DNA of 64,000 bases from Pseudogemmobacter bohemicus (GCF_003290025.1 NZ_QNHG01000004.1:593595-657594), one strand, 5' to 3'; counted from the first letter of the stretch, positions 10,371 through 19,216 are shown. Notes: generated from the sequence alone by a model not told the origin. Numbers and translations are program-made.

Positions 10371-11030
10371 TCAGCTCTCCAGATGGATTGCCAGCACCTC
10401 TGCAGCGTCGCGTATGTCTTTCGCCAGCGCCACCGAGACCGCCCCACGGTCCCGATTGCGCAACGCCTGGATCATCTGGCCATGCTCTTCATTCGCGATC
10501 ACATGAAAGCGCCCCTCATCGGCGAGCCGGTTCAGCCAGGGGCCGGTCCGCAGCCAGCAAAGCCCGATCATTTGCTGCAAAAAGGGCTGGTTCGCGCTTT
10601 CATAGATCAGGAAATGGAAGCTCTGATTGTCGGCAAGGTAATCTGAAAATCTGCCCTCGGCCATCGAGGCAAACATGCGATTATTCAGTTCTTCGAGCCT
10701 TGCACAAAGGGCGGCATCGGCATTGGGCAGCGCCTCTTCTCCCGCAAACGGCTCCAGCCGCAGGCGGATGGCGGTGATCTCGGCAAAGCGGGCACGCGTC
10801 ATGATCGGCACCTGCACCGTCCGGTTGGCGGCCAGCTCAAGCGCCCCTTCGGCGATCAGACGCTGCAAGGCCTCGCGGACGGGCGTGGCGGAAATGCCGA
10901 GACTTGCCCCCAGACCGCGAATGGTCACGGATTGCCCCGGGGCGAACCGCCCCATGAGAAGCGCCTTGCGCAAAGAAGAATAGGCCTTCTCATGCAAGGG
11001 TTCGGCGGTCAGCGGAGCAAAATCCATCAT
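10371..11030 (-). CDS. GntR-family regulator, FadR/FCD subfamily
   Basis: A 219-residue repressor-type protein. Residues ~10-75 form the GntR winged helix (AYSSLRKALLMGRFAPG, LGASLGISATPVREALQRL), and the rest is the all-helical FCD ligand-binding domain with the metal- or ligand-contact pattern NQSFHFLIYESA and a late HGQMIQAL. FCD regulators usually sense organic acids or sugar acids. It is the last gene of the long minus-strand diol-dehydratase operon, 84 bp after the PLP-enzyme gene start, so it probably controls that operon. A palindrome TTGTTA-N7-TAACAA at the operon head (21413) is its likely operator. Confidence 0.88.
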   Translation of the reverse strand: MMDFAPLTAEPLHEKAYSSLRKALLMGRFAPGQSVTIRGLGASLGISATPVREALQRLIAEGALELAANRTVQVPIMTRARFAEITAIRLRLEPFAGEEALPNADAALCARLEELNNRMFASMAEGRFSDYLADNQSFHFLIYESANQPFLQQMIGLCWLRTGPWLNRLADEGRFHVIANEEHGQMIQALRNRDRGAVSVALAKDIRDAAEVLAIHLES

Positions 11031-11113
11031 ACTATCTTTCCAGCACTTTGACCGAAGCTATCAGCTTCCCCGGTAAGGCGCGAGCCTGCACCTGACCGCA
11101 ACACCGCTGCAGC

Positions 11114-12442
11114 TCAGGCGGATGCGATCGCCGCGTTTATTGCCTCAAGGAGGCGGGTGGCTTCGGGCTTTTGCAAAACGAGCGGCGGGCGGATCTTGAG
11201 GATATTGGCCCCGGGCCCGGTGGCGCTGATCAGGACGCCATTGCGCCGCAGATGATTGACGATATGGCCCGCAAGCCGCGCATTCGGCGCATTCGTGCTG
11301 CGGCTTTCCACACATTCCACCGCGAGAAACAGCCCCGCGCCCCTGACATCGCCGATACCGTCGCGCCGGGCTGTGATCCCTCGCAACCCTTCTTTCAGGA
11401 AAACGCCGATCTCGCGGGCATTTTGTTGCAGGCCTTCTTCCCTGATCACATCCAGCACCGTCATCCCTGCGGCTGCGGCCACCGGATTGCCGCCGAATGT
11501 GTTGAAATATCTTGCCTTTGCCCCGAACTCGCTGACCAGTTCCGGGCGGAGCGCCGCACCCGCCACCGGAAAGCCATTGCCCATCGGCTTACCCATGGTG
11601 ACAATATCGGGGATGATGCCATGCCGCTGGAAGCCCCAGAACGTATCGCCGGTGCGGGCAAAGCCGGGTTGCACCTCATCGGCGATGAACAGCCCGCCTT
11701 CGGCGCGGATCAGATCAGCGGCCGGTTTGAGAAACCCCGCAGGATCGGGACAGAGCCCGTCGCTTGAAAAGATCGTGTCGACGATGAAAGCGGCCGGCTC
11801 GATCCCGTCGGCACGCATTTCCGCGATGGCGGCGGCAAGATCGGCGGCCAGTTTCGCGCCCTGACCGGCGGGCGGCACGAAAAGCGCGTTCGGGGCATCA
11901 ATCAACCGCACCCGGGCGCCTCTTTGCACGAAATCGCCCAGCGAGGGCGAAATCTCGGACACGGCCTCGGTCAGCCCGTGATAGGCAAGGCGGGTGACGA
12001 TGACCCCCTGGCGTCCGGTGAAGGACCGCGCGATCCGCAACGCAAGATCATTTGCCTCGGACCCGGTGCAGGTGAACATCATATGGCCGAGTGCGCCGGG
12101 CAATGTCGCCAGCAGTCTCTCGGCATAGGTGACCACGCCATCATGGAGATAGCGGGTATGGGTGTTCAGGGTCGCAAGCTGGCGGCTGACGGCCTCGACC
12201 ACTTTCGGATGGCAATGCCCAAGCGAGGCCACATTGTTATAGGCGTCAAGCCAGGCGCGCCCATGGGCATCGTAAAGCCAGACGCCCTCCCCGCGCACCA
12301 GATGCAGGGGTTCCTCATAAAACAGGCGGTAAGCCGGGCCAAGCGCCTTGCCGCGCCGTTCGATCAGGGCGAGATCCCCGGCATCAAGCCCGGCGGTCCG
12401 GCCGGGATCGAAAGCGTTAACCATGGTCGCATCGCGTGTCAT
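11114..12442 (-). CDS. class III PLP-dependent aminotransferase / phospho-lyase-like enzyme
   Basis: A 442-residue fold-type I PLP enzyme. It has GSEANDLALRIAR for cofactor phosphate binding, FIADEVQPGFARTG containing the PLP-pyridine Asp, and the Schiff-base lysine in TMGKPMGNGFPVAGA. The N-terminal region GKALGPAYRLFYEEPLHLVRG resembles the AGXT2L branch, whose members act as ethanolamine-phosphate or 5-phosphohydroxylysine phospho-lyases rather than transaminases. The immediately upstream gene (gap of 6 bp) encodes an APH-fold kinase, exactly the partner expected for a kinase plus phospho-lyase pathway, in which an amino alcohol is phosphorylated and then cleaved to an aldehyde, ammonia and phosphate. 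A plain omega-transaminase is the alternative. Confidence 0.8.
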   Translation of the reverse strand: MTRDATMVNAFDPGRTAGLDAGDLALIERRGKALGPAYRLFYEEPLHLVRGEGVWLYDAHGRAWLDAYNNVASLGHCHPKVVEAVSRQLATLNTHTRYLHDGVVTYAERLLATLPGALGHMMFTCTGSEANDLALRIARSFTGRQGVIVTRLAYHGLTEAVSEISPSLGDFVQRGARVRLIDAPNALFVPPAGQGAKLAADLAAAIAEMRADGIEPAAFIVDTIFSSDGLCPDPAGFLKPAADLIRAEGGLFIADEVQPGFARTGDTFWGFQRHGIIPDIVTMGKPMGNGFPVAGAALRPELVSEFGAKARYFNTFGGNPVAAAAGMTVLDVIREEGLQQNAREIGVFLKEGLRGITARRDGIGDVRGAGLFLAVECVESRSTNAPNARLAGHIVNHLRRNGVLISATGPGANILKIRPPLVLQKPEATRLLEAINAAIASA

Positions 12443-12448
12443 GGCTGT

Positions 12449-13597
12449 TTACTCCGTTGCTTTGAGGGGCAAAGCCGCGCGCAGGACACACGCGGTCGCT
12501 TCGGGGCCGATCCGGTCGATCACATCAAGGCCTCGCAGCGAGGCTGCGGCATTCCTGAGGATATAAGGCGCATTTTCGGGATAGCGGGCGGCACGCCAGG
12601 AGGTGACGGCCAGCGTGGTGATATGGCGAAGACGGATCAGATCGGGCAAGAGCGCGACCTCCTCCTCTTCCGGCATCAGAACCGAGGCATAGCCCGCAAC
12701 CATATCGGCGATCCGTGCCAGCGGCGCGGGCCCGTCGGTGATGTGGTATGAACAGGCCACTGCAAGATCACAGGCAAGCGCGGTATGCACCATATCGCCG
12801 AAATCAATGATCCCGGTCGGAATATTGGCCACTGCCCCCTCGACCACCAGGTTGTGCGGATTGAAGTCGTTATGGACCACCCAGGCCCGCAGATGCGGCA
12901 GACGCGGCGCGATTTCCGCCTCGAACCGGTCGAGATGCGCCGTCAGCCGGTCGTGCAAAGCCCGGTCGCTGACAGAATCCAGCATCGGGCGCAGGCTGGA
13001 GGCCTGCTTGATGTCCCATTGCAGCACATGACCCGCAGCCGGGTGGAAGAAACCACGCATCCCTTTGGTCAGCCGCCCCAGCAGAACGCCGATCCGGCGA
13101 TGCAGATCCGGGCCGGGCGTTGCGGCATGAAGCATGGTGCCCTCAAGCCAGGTCAGAAGCCGCACCACATGCTGTTGCCCCGAAGGTCCGGTGATGATGT
13201 CCCAGGGCGCGCCTGCCAGCGTCTGGCAGATCCGTTGCACCGGCAGCTCCGGGTCAACCACCGCCAGATGCATCAGCGCCGACGTCTGCATCGCGGTGAC
13301 ACCCCGATCCTCGCCGGCATTGGTGATCTTCAAAAGCGCCTGGGAACCGCAAGGCAGGGTGACATGATAGTTCGAATCCCGTTCCGACGACAGGGCGCGA
13401 AACCGGCCGGAGATGCCGAAAACCCGCATGGCGATGTCTTCTGCTCCGGCGGGGCAGATGCCGGGCGGTTCCTTTGACAGCACCATATTGGCATCCCCCG
13501 GGCGGGCATCGGGCGCCAGGGCGGGGTCGGTGGTCATCCTGAAGGGCGGCAAGCCGCCATGCGCCGTGGCGGCGCCGGGGTCAGGCGGGGTCTGCAC
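12449..13597 (-). CDS. APH-fold small-molecule kinase (hydroxylysine-kinase/homoserine-kinase-like)
   Basis: A phosphotransferase-family protein of ~382 residues. The catalytic loop is VVHNDFNPHNLVV and the metal-binding DFG-like motif is GIIDFGDMVHTA, as in APH kinases. Earlier regions (SNYHVTLPCGSQALLKI, then HVVRLLTWLEG) are the nucleotide-binding lobe and hinge. This arrangement and length are close to hydroxylysine kinase (HYKK/AGPHD1). A GTG start at 13597 is chosen because it is preceded by AAGGA with good spacing and follows the SDR gene by 46 bp; an in-frame ATG at 13537 is an alternative. Aminoglycoside resistance is unlikely given the operon context. Confidence 0.78.
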   Translation of the reverse strand: MQTPPDPGAATAHGGLPPFRMTTDPALAPDARPGDANMVLSKEPPGICPAGAEDIAMRVFGISGRFRALSSERDSNYHVTLPCGSQALLKITNAGEDRGVTAMQTSALMHLAVVDPELPVQRICQTLAGAPWDIITGPSGQQHVVRLLTWLEGTMLHAATPGPDLHRRIGVLLGRLTKGMRGFFHPAAGHVLQWDIKQASSLRPMLDSVSDRALHDRLTAHLDRFEAEIAPRLPHLRAWVVHNDFNPHNLVVEGAVANIPTGIIDFGDMVHTALACDLAVACSYHITDGPAPLARIADMVAGYASVLMPEEEEVALLPDLIRLRHITTLAVTSWRAARYPENAPYILRNAAASLRGLDVIDRIGPEATACVLRAALPLKATE

Positions 13598-13643
13598 GTC
13601 TTTATCCTTGTTCCTGTCTTCGGTGGCAGTCCGCAATGGCGGC

Positions 13644-14438
13644 TCAGACCGAGGAATTGCTGCCACCGGCAAGGCATTCTCCGCCATCGACCACAAGGGC
13701 ATGGCCGGTGATGAAGGAAGAGCGGTCCGAACACAGGAAGAGGATCGCTTCGGCGATTTCTTCGGGACGCCCGAAACGGCCCATCGGCACCAGCGAACCG
13801 ACCACCTTCTCAAGTGCGGCACGCCCGCCAAGCTGCGCCTCATAGGGGCCGTTGAAGGGGGTATCGACCCAGCCCGGGCAAAGCGCATTCACCCGGATCC
13901 CGTCTTTGGCGTAATCCAGCGCGATCTGCTTCGTCATCGTGATGACGGCGGATTTGGTGGTGATATAGGCCAGCATCCCCTTGTCGAGAAACACCCCCGC
14001 ATTCGAGGCCGTGTTGAGGATCACACCGCCACCCTGCGCCCGCATATGCGGCAGCGCCGCCTTGCAGGCCGCGAATTGTGCGACGACATTGATTTCATAG
14101 CTTTTGCGCATCTCGTCAGAGCCGATCTCTTCCATCGCACCGGCAATCTGAATCCCGGCATGGTTGTGGAGGATGTTCAGCGCGCCACGCTCTGCAACCA
14201 GCGCGGCAAACACCGCGATGACGGCGCTTTCATCCGCCACATCAAGCGCGGCAGAGCCCGCCTCATCCCCGGCGGCCCGGATCCGTGCGGCGGTCTCGGC
14301 TGCCGCCGTCGCGTCGCGGTCGGTCACCATGACAAAGGCACCGTTTGCCGCAAGGATTTCAGCCGAGGCACGCCCGATTCCCGATCCCGCAGCGGTCACA
14401 AGCGCGGTCTTGCCGCGCAGAAGCGTCTGCATGGTCAT
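13644..14438 (-). CDS. short-chain dehydrogenase/reductase
   Basis: A 264-residue classical SDR. The NAD(P) motif is TAAGSGIGRASAEIL near residue 16, the structural motif is NHAG, and the active-site Tyr-Lys pair is in YITTKSAVITMTKQIALDY, with a conserved Ser upstream in NTASNAG. The C-terminus GHALVVDGGECLAGG is typical. The residue after the second glycine-motif strand is Asp (VTDRD), which favours NAD over NADP. The ATG overlaps the stop of the ABC ATPase gene by 4 bases (ATGA), so the two are translationally coupled. It probably oxidises the imported polyol or a derived alcohol. Confidence 0.88.
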   Translation of the reverse strand: MTMQTLLRGKTALVTAAGSGIGRASAEILAANGAFVMVTDRDATAAAETAARIRAAGDEAGSAALDVADESAVIAVFAALVAERGALNILHNHAGIQIAGAMEEIGSDEMRKSYEINVVAQFAACKAALPHMRAQGGGVILNTASNAGVFLDKGMLAYITTKSAVITMTKQIALDYAKDGIRVNALCPGWVDTPFNGPYEAQLGGRAALEKVVGSLVPMGRFGRPEEIAEAILFLCSDRSSFITGHALVVDGGECLAGGSNSSV

Positions 14439-15544
14439 GGCTTTTGTCCTTGATTGTCGTCGTCATCGCGCAGGCTGCGTTCGGTCACCGCATCGAACAG
14501 ATGGAGTGCCGCAGTATCGGCAAAGAAACTGCGGCTTTCGCCCCGGGCGGGGGCGGTGCCGGGGGCAAGGCGCAGGGTCACTTCCTGACCCGCCAGATCG
14601 CCGATCACATAGACCTCGGCCCCGCAGGGCTCGATAAGCGAGGCGGTGACTTCGAAAGCGGGCCAGCCCGCCTGGGCAGGCGACAGATGGAAGGCTTCGG
14701 GGCGGATCCCCAGCAGGACCTTGCGGCCGGTCTCTGCGCGCAGATGAGCGAAGGCCGGGGGAAGCGCGAAAACCGGCCCATCGGTGACGCGGATCTCGCC
14801 GCCCGCCAGTTCAGCGGGCAGCAGGTTCATCGCCGGAGAGCCGATGAATTTCGCAACAAAGGTGCTGGCCGGGCGGTTGTAAAGGTCGTCGGGTGAGCCG
14901 ATCTGCTCGATCTTGCCCGCCCGCATCGCGACGATGCGGTCGGCAAGCGTCATCGCCTCGATCTGGTCATGGGTGACGTAAATAACCGTTTGCTTCTCTT
15001 CGAGATGCATCCGCTTGATCTCGGCCCGCATCGATGTGCGCAGCTGCGCATCCAGATTGGAAAGCGGCTCGTCGAAGAGATAGACCGCCGGTTCGCGCAC
15101 CATGGCGCGACCCATCGCCACGCGCTGTCGCTGCCCCCCCGACAGCTCTCGCGGCTTGCGGCTCAACAGATGGTCGATATGCAAAAGCTTTGCCGCACGC
15201 GCCACCTGATCGGCGATCTTCGCCGCCGGGATCTTTGCCAGTTTCAGGCTGAATCCCATATTTTCTGCTGCGGTCATATGCGGGTAAAGCGCATAAGACT
15301 GGAAGACCATCGCGATATCCCGGTTCTTCGGCGAAAGATGCGTCACATCCCGCGCACCGATATGGATCTCGCCCGCCGTTGTCGGCTCCAGCCCCGCAAT
15401 CATGCGCAAAAGCGTGGTCTTGCCGCAGCCTGACGGGCCGACAAGGACAACGAATTCCCCGTCTTCGATCTTCAGATCGAGATCGCGGATGATGTCATGG
15501 GTGCCGAAACTCTTGGCAAGCCGGATGACTTCTACCTCTGCCAT
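14435..15544 (-). CDS. CUT1 sugar/polyol ABC transporter ATP-binding protein (UgpC/MalK type)
   Basis: A 369-residue ATPase. Walker A is GPSGCGKTT, the signature is LSGGQRQRVAMGRA, Walker B is VYLFDEPLSNLDA and the switch is VTHDQIEAMTLADR. The C-terminal ~120 residues are the TOBE/OB regulatory domain (SPAMNLLPAEL, LLGIRPEAFHL) of MalK-like subunits. The ATG at 15544 is used rather than an upstream in-frame one because it starts the usual MAEVEVIRLAKSFG. It serves the permease and binding-protein genes upstream in the same operon, from which it is separated by the two diol dehydratase genes, an unusual interruption. Confidence 0.92.
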   Translation of the reverse strand: MAEVEVIRLAKSFGTHDIIRDLDLKIEDGEFVVLVGPSGCGKTTLLRMIAGLEPTTAGEIHIGARDVTHLSPKNRDIAMVFQSYALYPHMTAAENMGFSLKLAKIPAAKIADQVARAAKLLHIDHLLSRKPRELSGGQRQRVAMGRAMVREPAVYLFDEPLSNLDAQLRTSMRAEIKRMHLEEKQTVIYVTHDQIEAMTLADRIVAMRAGKIEQIGSPDDLYNRPASTFVAKFIGSPAMNLLPAELAGGEIRVTDGPVFALPPAFAHLRAETGRKVLLGIRPEAFHLSPAQAGWPAFEVTASLIEPCGAEVYVIGDLAGQEVTLRLAPGTAPARGESRSFFADTAALHLFDAVTERSLRDDDDNQGQKP

Positions 15545-15557
15545 TATCCTGTCCTTC

Positions 15558-15980
15558 CTAGAATCTCTTCGTGAAAAGGCCGCGCTTCTCACCGATTTCG
15601 GCGGCCTCCTCGATCAGCGCCGCAATCAGCGGAGCGTTGAAACGCGCGCGCATCAGTTGCGCACGGGCGCGCAATTCGGCAGCCGCACCGGCCCTGCCCG
15701 GGCGCAACAGCTCATAGGTATCAAGCAGCATCTCCTGCGGCACGGCCGTCAGCTCGGCTGCGCGTTCGAAATTCGCGGCCAGCGTGTCGCGTCCGGCGGC
15801 ACGGGCGATATCGGCCTGAAGCCGCAGCACCTCGGGGGTGATGGCAAGGTCCTGCGGGCCGATCCGCCCTTCCAGCGCGGCATCGACGGTGAAATCCTCA
15901 AGTCCAAGCCCGCCTGGCGTGCGCACAAGCGCGGAGGCCTTTTCGGAGAGCGGATAGAGGTCAAGCGGGGACCGGCTCAT
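15558..15980 (-). CDS. cobalamin-dependent diol dehydratase, small subunit
   Basis: A 140-residue protein matching the small (gamma) subunit of propanediol/glycerol dehydratase: LYPLSEKASALVRTPGG at the N-terminus, IGPQDLAITPEVLRLQADIA in the middle and AANFERAAELTAVP, LLDTYELLRPGRA before a helical end. It lacks the ~30-residue N-terminal extension that targets PduE to microcompartments, consistent with the absence of shell-protein genes here. Its ATG overlaps the stop of the fused large/medium subunit gene by 4 bases, ensuring coupled translation of the complex. Confidence 0.9.
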   Translation of the reverse strand: MSRSPLDLYPLSEKASALVRTPGGLGLEDFTVDAALEGRIGPQDLAITPEVLRLQADIARAAGRDTLAANFERAAELTAVPQEMLLDTYELLRPGRAGAAAELRARAQLMRARFNAPLIAALIEEAAEIGEKRGLFTKRF

Positions 15981-18250
15981 GCATTGCGCTCCGCACTGGC
16001 GAAAAACATCTCTTCGGGGGTGGCGGCGGGGTCAGTCATCTCGGTCTCGATGGCGTAAAGCAGTGCCACCCGCGGGTGGAAGCGCGCGCCAAGCGCCTGG
16101 CCGTCATTCGTCACGATGATCGGCTCGGGCAGTTCGCCCCAGGTCATGCGGCCGGCATTGCGCCCCATGGCGCGATACTGGTCGAGACTTACCAGCGGCG
16201 CGTTCGAGAAGAGCTCAAGGTTCATATGCGGCAACCGGTCTTTCTGGTGAATGATCGCGGTGCCCTTGGCCTGGATGCCGATCCCGAAGCCCGACCCCGC
16301 CAGCCGCGCCGCCGTCAGCCCCAGAAAGGATGTATCGGCGGTATGGCGGATGCGGACGACACGCGGCAATGCACCGCCTTCGAGAATGCCCTTCGTCAGC
16401 GCATCCAGCACATCGGTGACGGCATGGCCCGCCGTGGTCCGATGCAGCCTTTCGCCAAATGCCGGAGAGATGCCGATCACCACCTCATGCGGGTCGCGAC
16501 CCGGGCCGGCCTCGCCGATCGGATAGAACTGTGCCGCGCCCGCCGGCGCCTGGTGATTGCCCTCGCCCGCAAGAATGTGGTTGCGGCTGATCGTGCCACG
16601 CACCGCTTTTACACGCGCCCAGCGGTCCTCGTCCATCTGGTAGCCGGTGCCGGGTCCGCTGTAGCGGTTCGGATCATTCACCGCTGAAACCACACGCCCG
16701 TCGCGCAAAATGGCCGAGGTTTGCAGATAGTCGCCGCTGACCCGCTGGCGCAGCATCGCCATCACATTCCCGGCCATGTCACGATGCCCGCGCCGGGCAA
16801 GCGCCCGCACAACATCCAGCGCGGTCAGCCCGCGCGCGGCAATGTCCTGGCTGATCTGCAGCGTCCTGAGCGGCGAGAAGGTCTCGGTCTCATTCGAGCC
16901 GGAGGCGTGGATCACGCTTTCGATCATTCCGGCTTCTGTATCCGCCAGACCCAGTTCTTCAAGCACATCGGCCAAAGCCGTGACCGCCTGGCGGCGCAGC
17001 GCAAGCGCCGCGCTCTCGCCCACCGGGGCAAGCCCGCCATCGGCCTGAAAGTCGCGTTGCAGCACCAGGTAATCCTCCATCTCTTCGGCATTGAACAAAG
17101 AGGGATTGAAGGAATTGTCATAGGCGCGGATCGAGCCGAAACCCGAGGTGATGAGGTCAGATCCCGCCAGCAGATAGGGCGTGATCTTCGCCCCGATCCT
17201 GACCTCGGATTCCGACGTCCTGGTGTCATTCCCCGAGGCACATTCCAGCCCGAGCCAGACCGCGATCAGGTTCTCGGCCATCAGCTCGCGCACGCCACCC
17301 GGCATGGAAGCAGTCAGGGGCGCGCCATCGACACCGCCATTTTGCGTGCCCTGTACCCCCATGCCGCGTTGCAGGCAAAGGCAGCGCGCCTCAAGGTAAA
17401 GGACCGAGCATTTCTCATGGAACCCCATCAGCAGCTCGGACCCCGCACCCGAGGTACAGCGCGCCTTGATGCCCCTTGAGGCATAGGCGGCGGTCAGGAA
17501 GGTCTTGGACCAGGGCGTGTCATCGCCATCGACAAAGCTGCGCTCTGACCCGTAGACCGAAACCGTCTCGGCATAGGTGGCAAGGCCCGCCAACCCGATC
17601 TTCAGCTCTTCGGCCTCTTCGATGGAACATTGAAACAAGGTAGAGCCGCGCCCGGCTGCCGCCCCCACCGTGCAGGCCAGCGCATTGGCCCAGGCATTGC
17701 CCGCGACCCGCATCGTGGTCTCGATCTCGTCAAAGCCAAGACCGACGGCAATCGCGCTGTCTGCCGCAAGCTGCAACGGATCGTCCTTGGCATTGGTCAC
17801 ATGCGCCTGATTGCCCGGGCTGTGACGCTGGCGCATCTTGGAATAGGCGAAGGTCGCCTCAAGCATCGAAAGCCGCCCGACCACCTCGGCCAGTTTCGCA
17901 GGCGTCATGCCCCGCGCCAGCCGCTCCAGCTCTTCGCGCGGCACGTTCACATCGACCAGCATCCGCGCGACCAGGGTGCTGTCGAGCGCCATCGCCTCGG
18001 GGGCAACAGCCACATCCAGGTGATGCGCCGCGATGAAAGCGTCGAGAATGTCGAAATCCGCCGCCTTGCGGCCATCCATCTCAACGATCTCCCCCCCGGA
18101 ACCCAGAACAAGCCCGGGGGCCGGATCCCAGGGAGAGTGGAAGACGGCAAAGCCATGTTCGGGATTCTCTTCCGAGAAGCTGTCAAGCCGCAGGGGCCGC
18201 AGGTCCCATTCCTCGACACGCTTCCAGCGCGGGGTCGGATCGGCCGCCAT
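15977..18250 (-). CDS. cobalamin-dependent diol/glycerol dehydratase, fused large and medium subunits
   Basis: A 757-residue fusion. Residues ~1-560 are the large catalytic TIM-barrel subunit, with counterparts of the active-site residues: Gln148/His150 in NQAHVTN, Glu177 in EIETTM, Glu228 in TYAETVSVYG, Gln300 in GVQGTQNG, Asp342 in ECASGNDT and Ser369 in LITSG. Residues ~575-750 are the B12-binding medium subunit (EVVIGISPAFG, VVRIRHTADTSFLG, GIGIQAKGTAIIHQKD). The enzyme dehydrates 1,2-diols to aldehydes by an adenosylcobalamin radical mechanism. In Klebsiella and Salmonella these are separate genes. No reactivase (DdrA/DdrB) or shell protein is in the window. It sits 2 bp after an ABC permease gene, so substrate is imported directly. 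Confidence 0.94.
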   Translation of the reverse strand: MAADPTPRWKRVEEWDLRPLRLDSFSEENPEHGFAVFHSPWDPAPGLVLGSGGEIVEMDGRKAADFDILDAFIAAHHLDVAVAPEAMALDSTLVARMLVDVNVPREELERLARGMTPAKLAEVVGRLSMLEATFAYSKMRQRHSPGNQAHVTNAKDDPLQLAADSAIAVGLGFDEIETTMRVAGNAWANALACTVGAAAGRGSTLFQCSIEEAEELKIGLAGLATYAETVSVYGSERSFVDGDDTPWSKTFLTAAYASRGIKARCTSGAGSELLMGFHEKCSVLYLEARCLCLQRGMGVQGTQNGGVDGAPLTASMPGGVRELMAENLIAVWLGLECASGNDTRTSESEVRIGAKITPYLLAGSDLITSGFGSIRAYDNSFNPSLFNAEEMEDYLVLQRDFQADGGLAPVGESAALALRRQAVTALADVLEELGLADTEAGMIESVIHASGSNETETFSPLRTLQISQDIAARGLTALDVVRALARRGHRDMAGNVMAMLRQRVSGDYLQTSAILRDGRVVSAVNDPNRYSGPGTGYQMDEDRWARVKAVRGTISRNHILAGEGNHQAPAGAAQFYPIGEAGPGRDPHEVVIGISPAFGERLHRTTAGHAVTDVLDALTKGILEGGALPRVVRIRHTADTSFLGLTAARLAGSGFGIGIQAKGTAIIHQKDRLPHMNLELFSNAPLVSLDQYRAMGRNAGRMTWGELPEPIIVTNDGQALGARFHPRVALLYAIETEMTDPAATPEEMFFASAERNA

Positions 18251-18252
18251 TT

Positions 18253-19158
18253 TCAGTTCTCTTTCATAATGCGCAAAAGCAGCACGGTCAGCGCCACCAC
18301 TGCCGCCAGCAGGATAAAGGACACCGCCGCCGCCTGGCCGATATCAAGGAAACGAAAACCGAGGCGGTAGGCGTAGAAGCTGATCGTCTCGGTCACCTTG
18401 CCGGGACCGCCCTGGGTCAGCATATAGATCAGGTCATAGCTTTTCAGTGCAGTGATCATGCGGATCAGCAGGGTGACAAGGATCACCGGCTTCAGCATCG
18501 GAAGCGTCACGTGCCACAGGATTTGCCATGAGCTGGCACCGTCGATCCTGGCCGCCTCGACCGGGTCCTGGGGCAGGGATTTCAGCCCGGCATAAAGCAT
18601 GATCAGCATGAGCGAGGTCTCGTTCCAGATATCGACGAAGACCACCGTCGCCAGCGCCAGATCGGGATCGCCGAACCAGCCCTGTTCAGGGATGCCGACC
18701 TGCGCCAGCACCCAGTTGATGATGCCCAGATTGGGGTTGAACATCAGCCGGAACATCAGCGCCACCGCAACGGGCGTCATCAGGATCGGCAGCATGAGCA
18801 CGACAAGATAGAAATTGCGCATCTTCAGCCAGGGCTGGTTCAGCAAAAGCGCAAGGCCAAAGGCGATCAGGAATTCCAGCACGACAACGATCACGGTGAG
18901 TTTCATCGTCACCCAGGAGACGCCGGCGAATTCATCGCTCATCATCAGGGTGTAATTCTCGAACCAGATCAGATCACCCATGCCATAGGTGATGATATAT
19001 TCATGCAGGCTGAGCCAGAGCGAGTAGAGCAACGGCCCCGCCACCACCAGCGCCAGCACGAGGATCGTGGGGGCCATGAAGAGCAGCTTGTAAAAGCCGA
19101 CAGAAAAGCCGTCGCGGCGGGAACTGGGCGGGGTGGCGCGTGTCATGTCTTCGGGCAT
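18253..19158 (-). CDS. CUT1 ABC transporter permease (MalF/UgpA type)
   Basis: A 301-residue inner-membrane protein with six predicted helices, beginning FYKLLFMAPTILVLALVVAG after a cytoplasmic Arg-rich head. The coupling-helix EAA motif reads EAARIDGASSWQILWHVTLP near residue 210. The C-terminal pattern LIYMLTQGGPGKVTETISF is diagnostic for the MalF-type half. It follows the solute-binding-protein gene, with a strong stem-loop in the 58-bp gap, and is immediately followed by the diol dehydratase gene. It forms the channel together with the MalG-type permease at 20575-21396. Confidence 0.93.
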   Translation of the reverse strand: MPEDMTRATPPSSRRDGFSVGFYKLLFMAPTILVLALVVAGPLLYSLWLSLHEYIITYGMGDLIWFENYTLMMSDEFAGVSWVTMKLTVIVVVLEFLIAFGLALLLNQPWLKMRNFYLVVLMLPILMTPVAVALMFRLMFNPNLGIINWVLAQVGIPEQGWFGDPDLALATVVFVDIWNETSLMLIMLYAGLKSLPQDPVEAARIDGASSWQILWHVTLPMLKPVILVTLLIRMITALKSYDLIYMLTQGGPGKVTETISFYAYRLGFRFLDIGQAAAVSFILLAAVVALTVLLLRIMKEN

Positions 19159-19176
19159 CCGTCACTGGGATCGGGT

Positions 19177-19201
19177 GCCACGGCCCTGCGGGGGCCGTGG
19201 C
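19177..19201 (-). promoter_or_regulatory. intergenic stem-loop after the binding-protein gene
   Basis: A perfect 10-bp inverted repeat, GCCACGGCCC and GGGCCGTGGC with a 5-base loop, lies between the binding-protein gene and the downstream permease gene on the minus strand. No U-tract follows, so it is not a classical terminator. Such hairpins after periplasmic binding-protein genes are known to stabilise the upstream mRNA so that the binding protein is made in excess of the membrane subunits (as in malE-malF). Confidence 0.6.
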
Positions 19202-19216
19202 AGATCGGATTTGCGC

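Noticed and set aside
13362..13384. GTTCGAATCCC resembling a tRNA T-loop
   Set aside because: It lies inside the kinase coding region and there is no D-arm, anticodon stem or acceptor pairing around it.
13537..13597. ATG at 13537 as start of the APH-fold kinase
   Set aside because: The upstream GTG at 13597 has a well-placed AAGGA and adds residues in coding-like sequence, although the ATG cannot be excluded.
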